In this document: positions 1 to 6,291 of the stretch, piece after piece | How the letters are laid out: every line of letters begins with the position of its first letter | Position numbering within the stretch: the stretch's first letter is position 1 | Source of the DNA: an uncultured Clostridia bacterium | Lineage (GTDB): Bacteria; Bacillota; Clostridia; Oscillospirales; Ruminococcaceae | Assembly (NCBI GenBank): GCA_947625155.1 | Contig: CANQNG010000011.1 | Location: 1 to 52,656, forward strand | Direction of reading: 5' to 3' | Length of the DNA: 52,656 nt | The notes under the pieces: generated by a model | Told to the model about the DNA's origin: nothing | The model's input: the letters and a program-made list of their open reading frames with translations, nothing else | The model's database searches: none | Made by a program: the position numbers and the translations under genes

Positions 1-1
1 T

Positions 2-76
2 CTGACACTCCTTTTCTCTTTTTTATTGATTATATCTCTTTGAGCCGGATGTGTCAAGTTTTATTATACACCATCA
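2..76 (-). repeat. Left copy of 75-bp inverted repeat, probable insertion-sequence end
   Basis: These 75 bases are the reverse complement of 52582-52656 with a single mismatch (C at 45 here against the base pairing with A at 52613). On the minus strand the repeat holds a perfect promoter, TTGACA at 57-52 and TATAAT at 34-29 with a 17-bp spacer, followed by an AAAAGGAG ribosome binding site, all reading out of the window. Homology between the copies stops abruptly on the inner side, as expected at the end of a mobile element. I infer the left end of an insertion sequence whose transposase lies outside. The family is not identified; the GTGTATAATAAAACTTGACACA-type end reminds me of IS256-like elements. 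Confidence 0.75.
29..57 (-). promoter_or_regulatory. Consensus outward-facing sigma-A promoter in left repeat
   Basis: TTGACA (57-52) and TATAAT (34-29) are separated by exactly 17 bases, a perfect vegetative promoter. It reads left, out of the window, and is followed by an AAAAGGAG Shine-Dalgarno. It probably drives the transposase of the element that begins here. Confidence 0.75.
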
Positions 77-152
77 TACACAGGCATTTCTTTTTTGGCT
101 GTGGCTCGGCAAAATTAGGTTTTTATCATAATTCTGTGTTAAAAGCGATTTA

Positions 153-182
153 TTTAAGATTTCTTTAAGATACATTTTATAT
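153..182 (+). promoter_or_regulatory. Paired TTTAAGAT repeats and putative promoter upstream of the VTC gene
   Basis: TTTAAGAT occurs at 153-160 and again at 164-171, an 11-bp period, i.e. one helical turn. That spacing is characteristic of OmpR/PhoB-family response-regulator sites. A weak promoter overlaps: TTAAGA at 154-159, 17 bases, TTATAT at 177-182. The regulator is unknown. Confidence 0.4.
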
Positions 183-222
183 ACTGTGAACATAAGATAT
201 GAAGTGAAAGGAAGCGTTCCCT

Positions 223-1038
223 ATGCCGATCAGCACCTTTATGCGCAAAGAGATCAAGTTCATGCTTTCCACGGAACAGTATGAAGCCCTGCTGCCGGAG
301 ATCCACCGCTATATGCAGCCCGATAAATTCTGCATCGGCGGCAAGGATTACGGCATCTACAACATTTATTATGACACCCCGGACGACTACCTCATCCGCA
401 CCTCTCTGGAAAAGCCAGCCTATAAGGAAAAGCTCCGCCTGCGCAGTTACAGCTCACCTGCCCAGCCAACGGACAAGGTGTTTCTGGAGATCAAGAAAAA
501 GGTCGAGGGCATCGTCACCAAGCGCCGTGTCACCATGACCCTTGCCGAAGCCGAGGATTACCTGCTCAGCCGCCGCAAGCCTGCCAATACGGACAAATAC
601 CTGCAAAAGCAGATCTTCGCCGAGCTGGATGTTTTCTTGAGCCATTTCCCCGTTGTCCCCAAGCAGTACATCAGCTACCAGCGTTCTGCCTTTTTTGGGA
701 AGGAGGATCCGGAATTCCGCCTCACCATTGACCGTCAGATCACCGAACGCCGCTACGACCTGAACTTGTCCCACCCCAACGGCGGCGCACAGATCATCGC
801 CCCCAACCAGCGGCTCATGGAAGTCAAGATCGCCGATGCCATGCCCCTCTGGCTGTCCCGCTGCCTTGCCGAGATGCAGATCTACAAGATCAGCTTCTCC
901 AAATACGGCGCAGCCTACGAGCGCTACATCCGGGCAAAGCTCTACAACGAGGGCTATTTCCGAAAGCCAGCCGCCCCGGCTATCACCCGTACCATCAACC
1001 CCCATTTTGCCAAGAAAGGAAAGATGCTCCATGTCTGA
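223..1038 (+). CDS. VTC-domain (polyphosphate polymerase-like) protein
   Basis: This 271-residue protein has the features of the VTC domain, whose founding member is the yeast vacuolar polyphosphate polymerase: a tunnel fold of basic strands. Visible motifs are FMRKEIKF at the N-terminus, YNIYYDT, EKLRLRSY, VFLEIKKK, VTKRR, a late LMEVKI and SKYGAAYERY. The alternating basic and acidic strand motifs are those that bind triphosphate and metal. The start at 223 follows GAAAGGAAG at 8 bases. It overlaps the DUF4956 gene by 8 bp, a pairing common in Clostridia. Such pairs often sit beside a CotH-family kinase, which is absent here. Bacterial members are poorly characterised, so polyphosphate synthesis is inference; the domain call is firm. 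Confidence 0.85.
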   Translation: MPISTFMRKEIKFMLSTEQYEALLPEIHRYMQPDKFCIGGKDYGIYNIYYDTPDDYLIRTSLEKPAYKEKLRLRSYSSPAQPTDKVFLEIKKKVEGIVTKRRVTMTLAEAEDYLLSRRKPANTDKYLQKQIFAELDVFLSHFPVVPKQYISYQRSAFFGKEDPEFRLTIDRQITERRYDLNLSHPNGGAQIIAPNQRLMEVKIADAMPLWLSRCLAEMQIYKISFSKYGAAYERYIRAKLYNEGYFRKPAAPAITRTINPHFAKKGKMLHV

Positions 1039-1741
1039 TCTCTTTAGTTCCATCTTCGAGCGGGATGCCGTCACCAGCCAGACCACCAACCTCGGTCTCG
1101 GCACGTTCCTGCTGTGTGTGCTGGTCTCCTTTGCCATCGGCATGGGTATCAGTATCGTCTATATGCTCACCCACAAAAAAGAGGGCTTTGCGCAGAGCTA
1201 TGCGATCACCCTCATCATGCTCCCGCCGATCGTGACCGTCCTGCTCATGCTGATCGATACCACTGCCGGAGGACTTGCCATTGCGGGCGTGTTCACGCTG
1301 ACGAGATTCCGTTCCATTGCCGCCGACCCGAAGGACGTGTGCTATGTGTTCCTGTCCATGGCGAGTGGTGTCATCTGCGGCAGAGGGTATCTTACTTATG
1401 CGATCCTGTTCTTCGTGATCATGGCAGCGGTCATGGTGGCATTGAGCCTGTTCAACTACGCTGCCCCGAGATCCAGTGAAATGACCCTGAAGATCTCCAT
1501 CCCCGAGAACCTCAACTACGACGGGCTGTTCGACCCGGTGCTGGATCGCTATACAGAAAGCTGGCGGCTGCGCCGTGTCAAAACTGTCAATTTTGGTTCG
1601 ATGTTTGACTGCATCTACAGCATCCAGCTCCCCCATAATGTAGACCAGAAGAAATTCATCGACGAACTGCGCACCCTCAACGGCAACATGACCGTCACCC
1701 TGACCCTGTTCCGCTATGACGACAGGATGTATGAAAAATAA
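1031..1741 (+). CDS. DUF4956 family membrane protein
   Basis: A 236-residue protein with about four hydrophobic membrane segments in its first 150 residues (TFLLCVLVSFAIGMGISIVY, ITLIMLPPIVTVLLML, YAILFFVIMAAVMVALSLF and a segment around LAIAGVFTLTRFRSIA) and a soluble C-terminal part of about 85 residues. The TRFRSIAADPKDV loop is typical of DUF4956. An open frame extends upstream to 836, but the ATG at 1031 follows AAAGGAAAG and leaves an 8-bp overlap with the VTC gene, so translation is probably coupled. The usual partners are VTC and CotH proteins; the function is unknown, and a membrane anchor or exporter partner for the VTC protein is only a guess. Confidence 0.85.
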   Translation: MSDLFSSIFERDAVTSQTTNLGLGTFLLCVLVSFAIGMGISIVYMLTHKKEGFAQSYAITLIMLPPIVTVLLMLIDTTAGGLAIAGVFTLTRFRSIAADPKDVCYVFLSMASGVICGRGYLTYAILFFVIMAAVMVALSLFNYAAPRSSEMTLKISIPENLNYDGLFDPVLDRYTESWRLRRVKTVNFGSMFDCIYSIQLPHNVDQKKFIDELRTLNGNMTVTLTLFRYDDRMYEK

Positions 1742-1873
1742 GCCCGCCGCCGGACAAAACGAGCCATTTTATTTGTGAATGAAATGTGTATTTGTTTCAA
1801 AAATAGCTCGTTTTACAAACGAAACACACTCTTTCAAAGAATTGCCAAACTTTTTTCTCAAAATCAGCGGGCT
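1741..1873 (+). other. Long-range inverted repeats after DUF4956 gene (possible 3' structure)
   Basis: AGCCCGC at 1741-1747 pairs perfectly with GCGGGCT at 1867-1873. Nested inside, AAAACGAGC at 1756-1764 pairs with GCTCGTTTT at 1806-1814 and, after one mismatch, continues for 5 A-T pairs. A transcript running out of the DUF4956 gene could fold this way. It lacks a T-run directly after a compact stem, so it is not an ordinary terminator. No protein gene is supported here. Confidence 0.35.
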
Positions 1874-1910
1874 CAAGATACAATAAGTCAGCATCCAATA
1901 CTATTATGTA

Positions 1911-1939
1911 TTGAATTCGTGACCGAAATCGAGTAAAAT
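1911..1939 (+). promoter_or_regulatory. Promoter of candidate non-coding RNA
   Basis: TTGAAT at 1911-1916, a 17-base spacer and TAAAAT at 1934-1939 form a good vegetative promoter. No start codon with a ribosome binding site follows. Downstream lie several perfect hairpins and then an intrinsic terminator at 2202-2233, so the promoter appears to serve an RNA gene. Confidence 0.55.
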
Positions 1940-1945
1940 AGGAAA

Positions 1946-2233
1946 AGCAGTAAATACGAAAGTGGCTCGTGCGTGGAAGCGTTCCACTGTCTCCCCTCTC
2001 AAATACAGTGGTCTGTTTCCGGCAGATCGGATCAGAAAAGCAGGATCTCGTGTTTACTGTAGAAAAGTTAAATTTTTTAACTCCAGCGCAACGGAAAAGA
2101 GATCTCTAGTGAAAAAATTTGACTTTTCCAAACGGCAGCTTGCAGTGCAGATGAACGGCAGTTCATATCAGGCTTGCCGGTCTTACCTTCCTCTTTATGA
2201 AAACATCCGGCTTAGGTCGGGTGTTTTTTGTTT
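1946..2233 (+). ncRNA. Candidate structured non-coding RNA, about 290 nt, unknown family
   Basis: The stretch has its own promoter and intrinsic terminator and no credible protein gene. Paired elements seen directly are: a 12-bp stem, CAGTAAATACGA (1948-1959) with TCGTGTTTACTG (2048-2059), one U-G pair; GTGGAA/TTCCAC closing a GCG loop (1973-1987); AGTTAAA/TTTAACT (2066-2082); GGAAAAG (2093-2099) with CTTTTCC (2123-2129); ATGAAC/GTTCAT with a GGCA loop (2151-2166), enclosed by CGGCA (2133-2137) and TGCCG (2175-2179); then the terminator. The alternative CCACTGT (1984-1990) with ACAGTGG (2005-2011) competes with the second hairpin. I do not recognise it as tmRNA, RNase P, SRP, a T-box or a cobalamin riboswitch; 6S RNA cannot be excluded. 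Confidence 0.55.
2202..2233 (+). terminator. Intrinsic terminator after candidate RNA gene
   Basis: AACATCCG (2202-2209) pairs with CGGGTGTT (2218-2225) around an 8-base loop, followed by TTTTTTGTTT. On the opposite strand the same hairpin is followed by TGTTTTC, so it may also serve weakly for the convergent minus-strand alkD operon, which ends at 2257. Confidence 0.7.
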
Positions 2234-2256
2234 GCATAAGCAAAAGCAGGCGCATC

Positions 2257-2946
2257 TCACGCCTGCTTCCGGTCTCGTTTCAGTGTCAGCAGATAGGCTT
2301 TCTGCTCCGGGGCGATACGGAAACTCTCACGGGCTTTCTGTATCGTCTTATTGTGTGTCCACGGAGAAAGGCGATTCTCCCGGAGAAACGGGAGCGCCGC
2401 ATCATACTGCATGATCAGCGCCTCGGCAAAGAACCACGCCTGCATCATGTTCACATAGTAGGCATCGCTCTGCACGGCGGCAGCTTCTTCCAAGTATGCC
2501 GCCCGGAAACGCTCGCCTAAAAAATGTGTCATCCGCATCCCCAGCCCGAACCGGATGACATATGTCTGCCCGGAGCGCAGCCATACCGGGATGCGCTCTT
2601 CGAGCAGCTCCGGGTGTTTCCGGAACAGCTTCGGGCGGAGCTGGTCGCAGGTCGCCCAGTTGTTCACATAGGGCAAAAATGCTTCCAGCGCCGGCATCAG
2701 TTCCTCTGCCGTTCTCATTTCGGAAAGCAGAAAGGCATGGAGCTGGTCTTCCTCAAAATACCGGTGCGGCAGTTCTTCCAGAAATGCCTGAAATGCGCCT
2801 GCCCTGTACAATTCTTTCGCAAGCGCCCGCAGTGTCGGTGTGCGGACACCGATAATGACCTCCCTCGGGATGCCGGGCAGTGTCCTCGCCTGTAATGTCC
2901 CAAAGGGCTCGTCCTGCAAGGCGAACAACTGTTCTTCTATCGTCAT
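2257..2946 (-). CDS. AlkD-like DNA alkylation repair protein
   Basis: The 229-residue product belongs to the AlkC/AlkD HEAT-like repeat DNA glycosylases, which excise N3- and N7-alkylated purines without flipping the base. The motif YVNNWATCDQL (about residues 93-103) carries the conserved Trp and Asp of the active-site cleft, and VNMMQAWFFAEAL supplies the second conserved aromatic region. Length is typical. It is the last gene of a minus-strand operon, 3 bp downstream of the exchanger gene. Its neighbours do not suggest a repair regulon, so it is probably constitutive. The family assignment is firm; substrate range is inferred from the family. Confidence 0.88.
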   Translation of the reverse strand: MTIEEQLFALQDEPFGTLQARTLPGIPREVIIGVRTPTLRALAKELYRAGAFQAFLEELPHRYFEEDQLHAFLLSEMRTAEELMPALEAFLPYVNNWATCDQLRPKLFRKHPELLEERIPVWLRSGQTYVIRFGLGMRMTHFLGERFRAAYLEEAAAVQSDAYYVNMMQAWFFAEALIMQYDAALPFLRENRLSPWTHNKTIQKARESFRIAPEQKAYLLTLKRDRKQA

Positions 2947-2949
2947 GGT

Positions 2950-3891
2950 TCACCTCATGCAGATGTAGACGACATAGGCAGCATACAGCGCTACCATGAT
3001 GCCGCCCTCCCAGCGGGTAAGGCGCTTGCTTGTCCAGCAGAACACCCACACCAACAGGCTGCATCCCAGCAGCACAGCAATATCGATGGCATTCTCCATG
3101 ATGAATGTGATCGGAGAAATGGCTGCCGCAATACCAAGCACCATCAGGATGTTGAAAATGTTGGAGCCAATGACATTGCCGAGCGCCATGTCCACTTCCT
3201 TTTTCCGGGCTGCAACGACAGAAGTCACCAGTTCCGGCAGACTCGTCCCGCAGGCAACGATCGTCAACCCGATGAGATTGTCCGAAAGCCCGAATGCCGC
3301 TGCGATCTCCGAAGCCGAAGCCACGACCAGCTTGCCGCCTATGATAATACCAGCCGCACCGCCGACGATACAGAGGATGCACTGCCACACAGGGAGTATC
3401 TTATGCGTTTCCTCGTTTGCGGACGCATTGCGGGCTTTCAGGGCAGACCGCACCATCCATAAAATGAACAGCGCAAAGAGCGCCACAAGGATGATGCCCT
3501 CCAGATGCCCTACCCGCATCCCCGTCCAGCCGAAGAGCAGCAGCAGCGCAGCCACCCCGACCGAAAGCGGGTACTCTTTTAATAAGGTGGACTTCTGCAC
3601 GACGAGCGGACAGAACAGCGCACACGCCCCGCATACGACCATCAGGTTGAACAGGTTAGAACCGACCGCATTGGCAACGGCAAGCGCATTCTTACCGGCA
3701 AGGGAGGCGCTCACACTGACGGAGCATTCCGGCAAGGACGTACCCATGGCAACGATCGTCAGCCCAATGATCATTGAAGGGACTTTCAAGCGTTTGGCAA
3801 CGCTGGAGCTGCCGTCCACAAAGAAGTCAGCCCCCTTGACCAGCAGTACGAATCCCACGACCAGCAGAACGACTTGCAGCAGTATGTTCAT
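2950..3891 (-). CDS. Calcium/sodium antiporter, CaCA family (YrbG-like)
   Basis: A 313-residue inner-membrane protein with about ten hydrophobic helices and the two inverted alpha-repeats of the CaCA superfamily: GTSLPECSVSVSASLAGK followed by NAVGSNLFNL in the first half, and GTSLPELVTSVVAARK followed by NVIGSNIFNI in the second. The Glu in each GTSLPE and the Asn/Ser in GSN.FN are the ion-binding positions. It presumably exchanges Ca2+ (or another cation) for Na+ or H+. It lies 12 bp downstream of the pyridoxamine kinase gene and 3 bp before alkD, so it is the middle gene of the operon. Ion specificity cannot be read from sequence. Confidence 0.92.
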   Translation of the reverse strand: MNILLQVVLLVVGFVLLVKGADFFVDGSSSVAKRLKVPSMIIGLTIVAMGTSLPECSVSVSASLAGKNALAVANAVGSNLFNLMVVCGACALFCPLVVQKSTLLKEYPLSVGVAALLLLFGWTGMRVGHLEGIILVALFALFILWMVRSALKARNASANEETHKILPVWQCILCIVGGAAGIIIGGKLVVASASEIAAAFGLSDNLIGLTIVACGTSLPELVTSVVAARKKEVDMALGNVIGSNIFNILMVLGIAAAISPITFIMENAIDIAVLLGCSLLVWVFCWTSKRLTRWEGGIMVALYAAYVVYICMR

Positions 3892-3903
3892 GGCGTTCCT
3901 CCG

Positions 3904-4740
3904 TTACTTTTGGAGCATATCCAGCAGCTCCGGGATGGCAGTCTCAAATTTCACGCCGTACCAGTGGTCTGCATCGCCCTGTGTTTTCTCGATGCACAGC
4001 ACCGTATAATCCGCAGCGGTCTTTGCCGCTTCAAATGCCGTGAAGCCCCGCAAATATGCGCCCACAAAGGCAGAGGCGTACACATCGCCCGTACCGTGGC
4101 AGCCCTTGGAAATTTTCCGGTGTTCATAGTACTGCACGCCTGTCTCATCGGCGACCACAACGCCCGTTCTGCCCGGTTGATAGCCGATACCGGTCAGAAT
4201 GACGGTCTTTGCGCCCGCAGCGGCAAGCTTGTCCAGAATTTCGGAGATATATGCCTCATCGTATTCTTCCCGGTAGGGCATGTCCGTGAGGAGGCATGCC
4301 TCCGTCAGGTTCGGGAGAATGACATCTGCCCCGAAGCACAGGGGTTTCATGGCATTGGCATATGTCATGTCGAATGCGCCGTAAAGCACACCGTTGTCCG
4401 CCATAGCGGGGTCAACGAAGGTCTTGGCATCCTTTTTGCGCAGTGTGTCAAAAATGTCCTGCACATAGCCGATCTGCTCCGTGCTGCCGAGATAGCCAGT
4501 GTATATGCCGTCGAACAGGATGCCCTCCTTGCGCCAGTGTGCTGCAATGGCAGGCATATCGGCGGTCAGGTCACGGACAGTGAACCCCGTAAAGCCTGCT
4601 GTATGGGTAGAAAGCACCGCCGACGGCAGGATGCAGGTCTCCGCACCGCAGGCGGACAGAATGGGGAGTGCTACCGTCAGAGAGCACTGCCCGACACAGG
4701 AAATATCCTGAATGGTCAACAATTTTGGGTAATCCATCAT
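3904..4740 (-). CDS. pdxY: Pyridoxamine kinase (PdxY-type, ribokinase fold)
   Basis: This 278-residue protein phosphorylates pyridoxal or pyridoxamine in B6 salvage. Motifs include LLTIQDISCVGQCSLTVALP at the N-terminus, the substrate region YTGYLGS, VILPNLTEACLLT, and the C-terminal KGCHGTGDVYASAFVG with the catalytic Asp and the GTGD anion hole typical of PfkB/ribokinase enzymes. An open frame begins with TTG at 4764, but the tandem ATGs at 4740 and 4737 lie 5 and 8 bases after AAGGAGG, so I place the start there. It is the first gene of the operon, with a consensus promoter at 4804-4776. Confidence 0.9.
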   Translation of the reverse strand: MMDYPKLLTIQDISCVGQCSLTVALPILSACGAETCILPSAVLSTHTAGFTGFTVRDLTADMPAIAAHWRKEGILFDGIYTGYLGSTEQIGYVQDIFDTLRKKDAKTFVDPAMADNGVLYGAFDMTYANAMKPLCFGADVILPNLTEACLLTDMPYREEYDEAYISEILDKLAAAGAKTVILTGIGYQPGRTGVVVADETGVQYYEHRKISKGCHGTGDVYASAFVGAYLRGFTAFEAAKTAADYTVLCIEKTQGDADHWYGVKFETAIPELLDMLQK

Positions 4741-4775
4741 ACATTCCTCCTTAAAATATGGCAAAAGCCATTTGT

Positions 4776-4804
4776 ATTATACCACATTTTTCTGGCTAAG
4801 TCAA
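4776..4804 (-). promoter_or_regulatory. Promoter of pdxY-exchanger-alkD operon
   Basis: On the minus strand TTGACT (4804-4799), a 17-base spacer and TATAAT (4781-4776) form a near-perfect vegetative promoter about 36 bases upstream of the pdxY start. Confidence 0.8.
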
Positions 4805-4886
4805 TCATTTTGCAAGAAATTCCTTTCCGTATAGATCCGGTATTTTCGGTGATACTATAGACATTACCGAGAAAGGAGCGAATACC

Positions 4887-5078
4887 ATGAACGAAAGACC
4901 CTATCCTCTTTGCCCCGAAGAAGAAGAAACGCCCCCGCCGGAGGAAACATTGTTCACCGCTGCCGGCACAGAGATGACCGGGCTGATCCCTGCCGGGCGA
5001 CCGGACAAAGACGGACGTGACAGCTATCAGGACGTGCTGCCATGGCTGCCTCCGTTCGCCGAGCCGCAGCAGATCTGA
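4887..5078 (+). CDS. Small acidic proline-rich protein, unknown function
   Basis: A 63-residue reading frame starts with ATG 9 bases after AGAAAGGAG. The product begins [20 protein letters not shown] and is rich in Glu and Pro with no membrane segment or recognisable domain. A strong intrinsic terminator follows at 5105-5151, which makes this a complete single-gene unit and argues that the frame is real. No -35/-10 pair is convincing upstream, though ATACTAT near 4851-4857 could be a -10. I do not recognise a family. It could be a small regulatory or spore-associated protein, but nothing in the sequence shows that. Confidence 0.6.
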   Translation: MNERPYPLCPEEEETPPPEETLFTAAGTEMTGLIPAGRPDKDGRDSYQDVLPWLPPFAEPQQI

Positions 5079-5104
5079 CGGCAAGGCACAGTGACAGGAG
5101 CGGG

Positions 5105-5151
5105 AAGCAAGAACAGCATCTGCGGTCTGCCGGATGCGTTCTTGCTTCTTT
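5105..5151 (+). terminator. Intrinsic terminator after small acidic protein gene
   Basis: AAGCAAGAAC (5105-5114) pairs with GTTCTTGCTT (5138-5147), with GCATC/GATGC continuing the stem inside, followed by CTTTT. It isolates the small gene from the rplU promoter. Confidence 0.75.
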
Positions 5152-5194
5152 TGCGCTCTCTGCGCCTGCCTGCGAAAAAAATTTGAAAAAACAC

Positions 5195-5223
5195 TTGACA
5201 AATCCCCTGAAATATGGTAAAAT
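5195..5223 (+). promoter_or_regulatory. Promoter of rplU-prp-rpmA
   Basis: TTGACA at 5195-5200, a 17-base spacer, and TAAAAT at 5218-5223. The transcript would begin near 5230 and carry a leader of about 80 nt before rplU. Confidence 0.85.
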
Positions 5224-5229
5224 AAAAAA

Positions 5230-5308
5230 GCCGCATGTGCCGGGCTCTTACAAGTGCATCTGGATGCCGCCCGATACAGCGAGTTCAACGAAAAGGCAGG
5301 TGCCGAAA
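5230..5308 (+). promoter_or_regulatory. Leader of rplU mRNA, possible L21 autoregulatory element
   Basis: About 80 nt lie between the promoter and rplU. CGGGC in the first part can pair with GCCCG near 5270, enclosing GCATC/GATGC, and the 3' end GGCAGGTGCC overlaps the ribosome binding site. Structured L21 leaders are known in Firmicutes. I see a fold compatible with one, but have not matched the consensus, so the call is inference. Confidence 0.4.
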
Positions 5309-5620
5309 ATGTATGCAGTGATCGAAACAGGCGGTAAGCAGGTGCGTGTGCAGGAGGGTGACATCGTGTTCATCGAAAAGCTCGATGCCGAAGCAGGAGC
5401 CGCCGTGACCTTTGACAAGGTCGTAGCCGTTGGCACGGAAGAAGGTATCAAGGTGGGTGTCCCCTATGTGGAGGGCGCAGCCGTTACCGCTAAGGTGCTC
5501 AAGAACGGCAAGGGCAAGAAGATCACCGTCTTTACCTACAAGCCCAAGAAGGGTCAGAAGCGTAAGATGGGTCACAGACAGCCCTACACACAGGTACAGA
5601 TCGGATCCATTCAGGCATAA
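5309..5620 (+). CDS. rplU: 50S ribosomal protein L21
   Basis: The 103-residue product begins [18 protein letters not shown], the universal L21 signature, and ends with a basic [19 protein letters not shown] tail that contacts 23S rRNA. Length matches the family. A longer open frame runs from 5042, but it crosses the promoter and has no ribosome binding site; the ATG at 5309 follows AGGTG at 6 bases. It is the first gene of the conserved rplU-prp-rpmA unit, separated from prp by one base, so translation is probably coupled. Confidence 0.97.
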   Translation: MYAVIETGGKQVRVQEGDIVFIEKLDAEAGAAVTFDKVVAVGTEEGIKVGVPYVEGAAVTAKVLKNGKGKKITVFTYKPKKGQKRKMGHRQPYTQVQIGSIQA

Positions 5621-5621
5621 C

Positions 5622-5936
5622 ATGATCCGGGCTGTTTTTCAGCAAAACAACGGCAAGCTCTGCGGGTTCTCCGTGAGTGGACATGCAGGGTATGCAGATG
5701 CGGGAGCAGACATCGTCTGTGCGGCGGTCTCATCCGCTGTGCAGCTTGCGGCTAACCTCATTACCGAAAATTTCGGGGAGACAGCCGATGTGCGGGCTGA
5801 GGACAACACGATCGCCTGTACTTTGCCACAGCAAGCCGGGAACGGCGTGCTTGTGCTGGAGGGGCTGCTTGCGCATTTACAGTGCGTTTCGGAGGAATTT
5901 CCGGGGACGCTCCAGATCTCAGTTTCGGAGGTGTAA
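5622..5936 (+). CDS. prp: Ribosomal-processing cysteine protease Prp
   Basis: Prp (104 residues, formerly YsxB/DUF464) removes the N-terminal extension of ribosomal protein L27 in Firmicutes and relatives. The catalytic His and Cys are visible in [20 protein letters not shown] (His about 22, Cys about 34). The start at 5622 lies directly after the rplU stop, between rplU and rpmA as in other Firmicutes. The adjacent L27 here carries exactly the substrate motif that Prp cuts, so the pair is functionally consistent. Confidence 0.95.
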   Translation: MIRAVFQQNNGKLCGFSVSGHAGYADAGADIVCAAVSSAVQLAANLITENFGETADVRAEDNTIACTLPQQAGNGVLVLEGLLAHLQCVSEEFPGTLQISVSEV

Positions 5937-5940
5937 TATC

Positions 5941-6219
5941 ATGCTTAAGATCAGTATGCAGTTCTTTGCCCATAAAAAAGGTATGGGCTCTACGAAGAAC
6001 GGACGTGATTCCGAATCCAAGCGCCTCGGTGTGAAGCGTGCGGACGGACAGAAAGTGACTGCCGGCAGCATCCTTGTGCGCCAGCGGGGTACACATATCC
6101 ATCCCGGTATCGGCGTAGGCAAGGGCTCTGACGATACGCTGTTTGCAATGGTAGACGGCAGAGTCAGATTTGAGCGCTGGGGACGTGACCGTAAGCGTGT
6201 CAGTGTTTACACTGACTAA
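5941..6219 (+). CDS. rpmA: 50S ribosomal protein L27 with cleavable N-terminal extension
   Basis: The 92-residue L27 precursor begins [17 protein letters not shown]. The nine residues up to the Phe-Phe pair form the extension that Prp removes, leaving AHKKG at the new N-terminus, which reaches toward the peptidyl-transferase centre. The core [19 protein letters not shown] and [11 protein letters not shown] is canonical. One small departure is Met in HKKGMGS where Gly is usual. The start at 5941 follows GGAGGTG at 8 bases, 4 bp after the prp stop. A hairpin with a short T-run follows. Confidence 0.97.
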   Translation: MLKISMQFFAHKKGMGSTKNGRDSESKRLGVKRADGQKVTAGSILVRQRGTHIHPGIGVGKGSDDTLFAMVDGRVRFERWGRDRKRVSVYTD

Positions 6220-6227
6220 TGAATGAC

Positions 6228-6266
6228 AGATCCCGGGCTTTTTCTGAAGCTTGGGATCTCGTTTTC
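6228..6266 (+). terminator. Hairpin with T-run between rpmA and obg
   Basis: AGATCCC (6228-6234) pairs with GGGATCT (6253-6259), with inner GCTT/AAGC pairs, followed by CGTTTTC. It may end most rplU operon transcripts or attenuate read-through into obg. Confidence 0.5.
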
Positions 6267-6291
6267 ACAATGCAAAAGGGAGGTGCAGACT

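Noticed and set aside
836-1030. N-terminal extension of the DUF4956 frame inside the VTC gene
   Set aside because: No ribosome site, composition is that of the VTC gene in another frame; ATG 1031 follows AAAGGAAAG and gives a normal DUF4956 N-terminus.
1962-2414. 150-codon open frame across the non-coding stretch
   Set aside because: No ribosome site, it runs through a strong terminator and into the antisense of alkD, and resembles no protein family. The RNA interpretation fits better.
5042-5308. Upstream extension of rplU
   Set aside because: It crosses the terminator and rplU promoter, and L21 starts with the usual [11 protein letters not shown] at 5309.
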